In this document: piece by piece, positions 63,485 through 64,000 of the stretch | Layout of the letters: each line of letters begins with the position of its first letter | How positions within the stretch are numbered: position 1 is the first letter of the stretch | Assembly: GCF_003443675.1 (NCBI RefSeq) | Contig: NZ_CP031963.1 | Location: 4,177,501 to 4,241,500, forward strand | Direction: 5' to 3' | Origin: Aquimarina sp. BL5 | GTDB lineage: Bacteria > Bacteroidota > Bacteroidia > Flavobacteriales > Flavobacteriaceae | DNA length: 64,000 nt | The notes under the pieces: generated by a model | The model's input: the letters and a program-made list of their open reading frames with translations, nothing else | Told to the model about the DNA's origin: nothing | Databases searched by the model: none | Made by a program: the position numbers and the translations under genes

Positions 63485-64000
63485 ATGAAAAAAACATTAG
63501 CAACAATAAAGCTGCTTTGTTGGATAACCCTTTTATGGCTTTTTCAGTGGAATACTATGCAGGCACAAAGTACCAATGCAGAAATCTCTACACTGAAAAT
63601 GTTGGGAGAATCCAACTATAACGTACACCTTGATACCAATATCGGATTAAAAAAGATGCTACTCGATGCAGGAGCAACCGGACAAGCAACCCTAGAATTC
63701 TGGACCCAGTTTCAGAACAATACGCAATCCTTGGTACTTACCAATGATGCATCTCGCCAAAAAGGACTTACGATTGCAATCCACTGTAACAAAATCACCC
63801 TAGTAGGTGAAAATGCCGAAAACCAGGCGGTTACATTACCGATTGCAGACACCGAAGCGTACTGGCAGCATGTAACGTTTGCCTTTTATAAAATCAATAA
63901 TCAGGGACAATACAATATCGATGTTTATCTCAATGGTAATCGGGTAAAAACCTTCAATACCATAAGCATTACTGCTGACTATGATCTGTACTTTACCAAA
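63485..64000 (+). CDS. Secreted LamG/concanavalin-A-like protein, 3'-truncated by the window end
   Basis: An open frame from ATG 63485 to the last base (172 codons, no stop). A signal peptide covers about residues 1-30 (WLFQWNTMQAQ). The mature part contains LEFWTQFQNNTQSLVL, WQHVTFAFYKI and YNIDVYLNGNRVKTFN, the strand pattern of LamG/concanavalin-A-like jelly rolls found in large surface proteins. Last visible gene of the operon. The full protein probably continues well beyond the window. Confidence 0.75.
   Translation, partial: MKKTLATIKLLCWITLLWLFQWNTMQAQSTNAEISTLKMLGESNYNVHLDTNIGLKKMLLDAGATGQATLEFWTQFQNNTQSLVLTNDASRQKGLTIAIHCNKITLVGENAENQAVTLPIADTEAYWQHVTFAFYKINNQGQYNIDVYLNGNRVKTFNTISITADYDLYFTK

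Overview
The window looks like the chromosome of a marine, gliding member of the Flavobacteriaceae (Bacteroidota). Supporting signs are the complete gldKLMN cluster (type IX secretion/gliding motor), C-terminal type A T9SS sorting domains, many promoters of the Bacteroidota form TTG-N17-21-TAnnTTTG, low GC, and a Flavobacteria-like miaB/sigma54-regulator/lptE/TPR/secG operon. An Aquimarina-like genome is a guess; genus cannot be fixed from the sequence alone.

1-8.4 kb: the 3' part of a CusB-type copper/heavy-metal efflux adaptor, a VanX-like D,D-dipeptidase lipoprotein, a DoxX-like membrane protein, and malate synthase divergent from a RamB/ScfR-type regulator with a perfect 14-bp palindrome between them. 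8.4-15.2 kb (minus strand): groES-groEL and the operon miaB > sigma54 AAA regulator > lptE > TPR protein > secG. 15.3-24.7 kb (plus strand): a membrane protein, topA with a possible pseudoknot leader, an arginase-fold protein that has lost metal ligands, and gldKLMN. 24.7-34.9 kb: FAD oxidoreductase, DUF983 protein, ABC-F ATPase, then a MarR-associated tripartite RND efflux pump. 34.9-39.9 kb (minus): leucine genes leuC, leuD, leuA-like, leuB, whose gaps carry interspersed palindromic repeats. 40.2-40.3 kb: initiator tRNA with a decayed tRNA-like copy upstream.

41-59 kb is the most unusual part. It is an island of very large secreted repeat proteins: a 998-aa protein with nine DUF5011/Ig-like repeats, a 295-aa relative of its N-terminal domain, a 2667-aa protein with seven LRR supermodules, a YadA-head-like protein, and a 288-aa protein sharing the C-terminal EF-hand (dockerin-like) module of the LRR protein. 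A membrane-tethered TPR/LuxR-type regulator sits in the middle. Three promoters in this island share a previously unnamed architecture: a direct repeat TTGCACCC-N4-TTGCACCC, then 8 nt, a -33 element, about 20 nt, and a -7 element. Every operon behind this box encodes either the jelly-roll (possibly cohesin-like) N-terminal module or the dockerin-like C-terminal module. I propose that these genes form one co-regulated cell-surface assembly system. That is inference and needs the stated tests.

59.2-60.6 kb is a gene-free stretch with a terminator, two copies of an interspersed repeat (third copy at 40.4 kb), and a 21-bp-spaced direct repeat in front of a -7 element. 60.6-64 kb holds a second secreted-protein operon: two paralogues with a shared tail-fibre-like C-terminus, a small secreted protein, and the start of a lectin-like protein cut by the window end.
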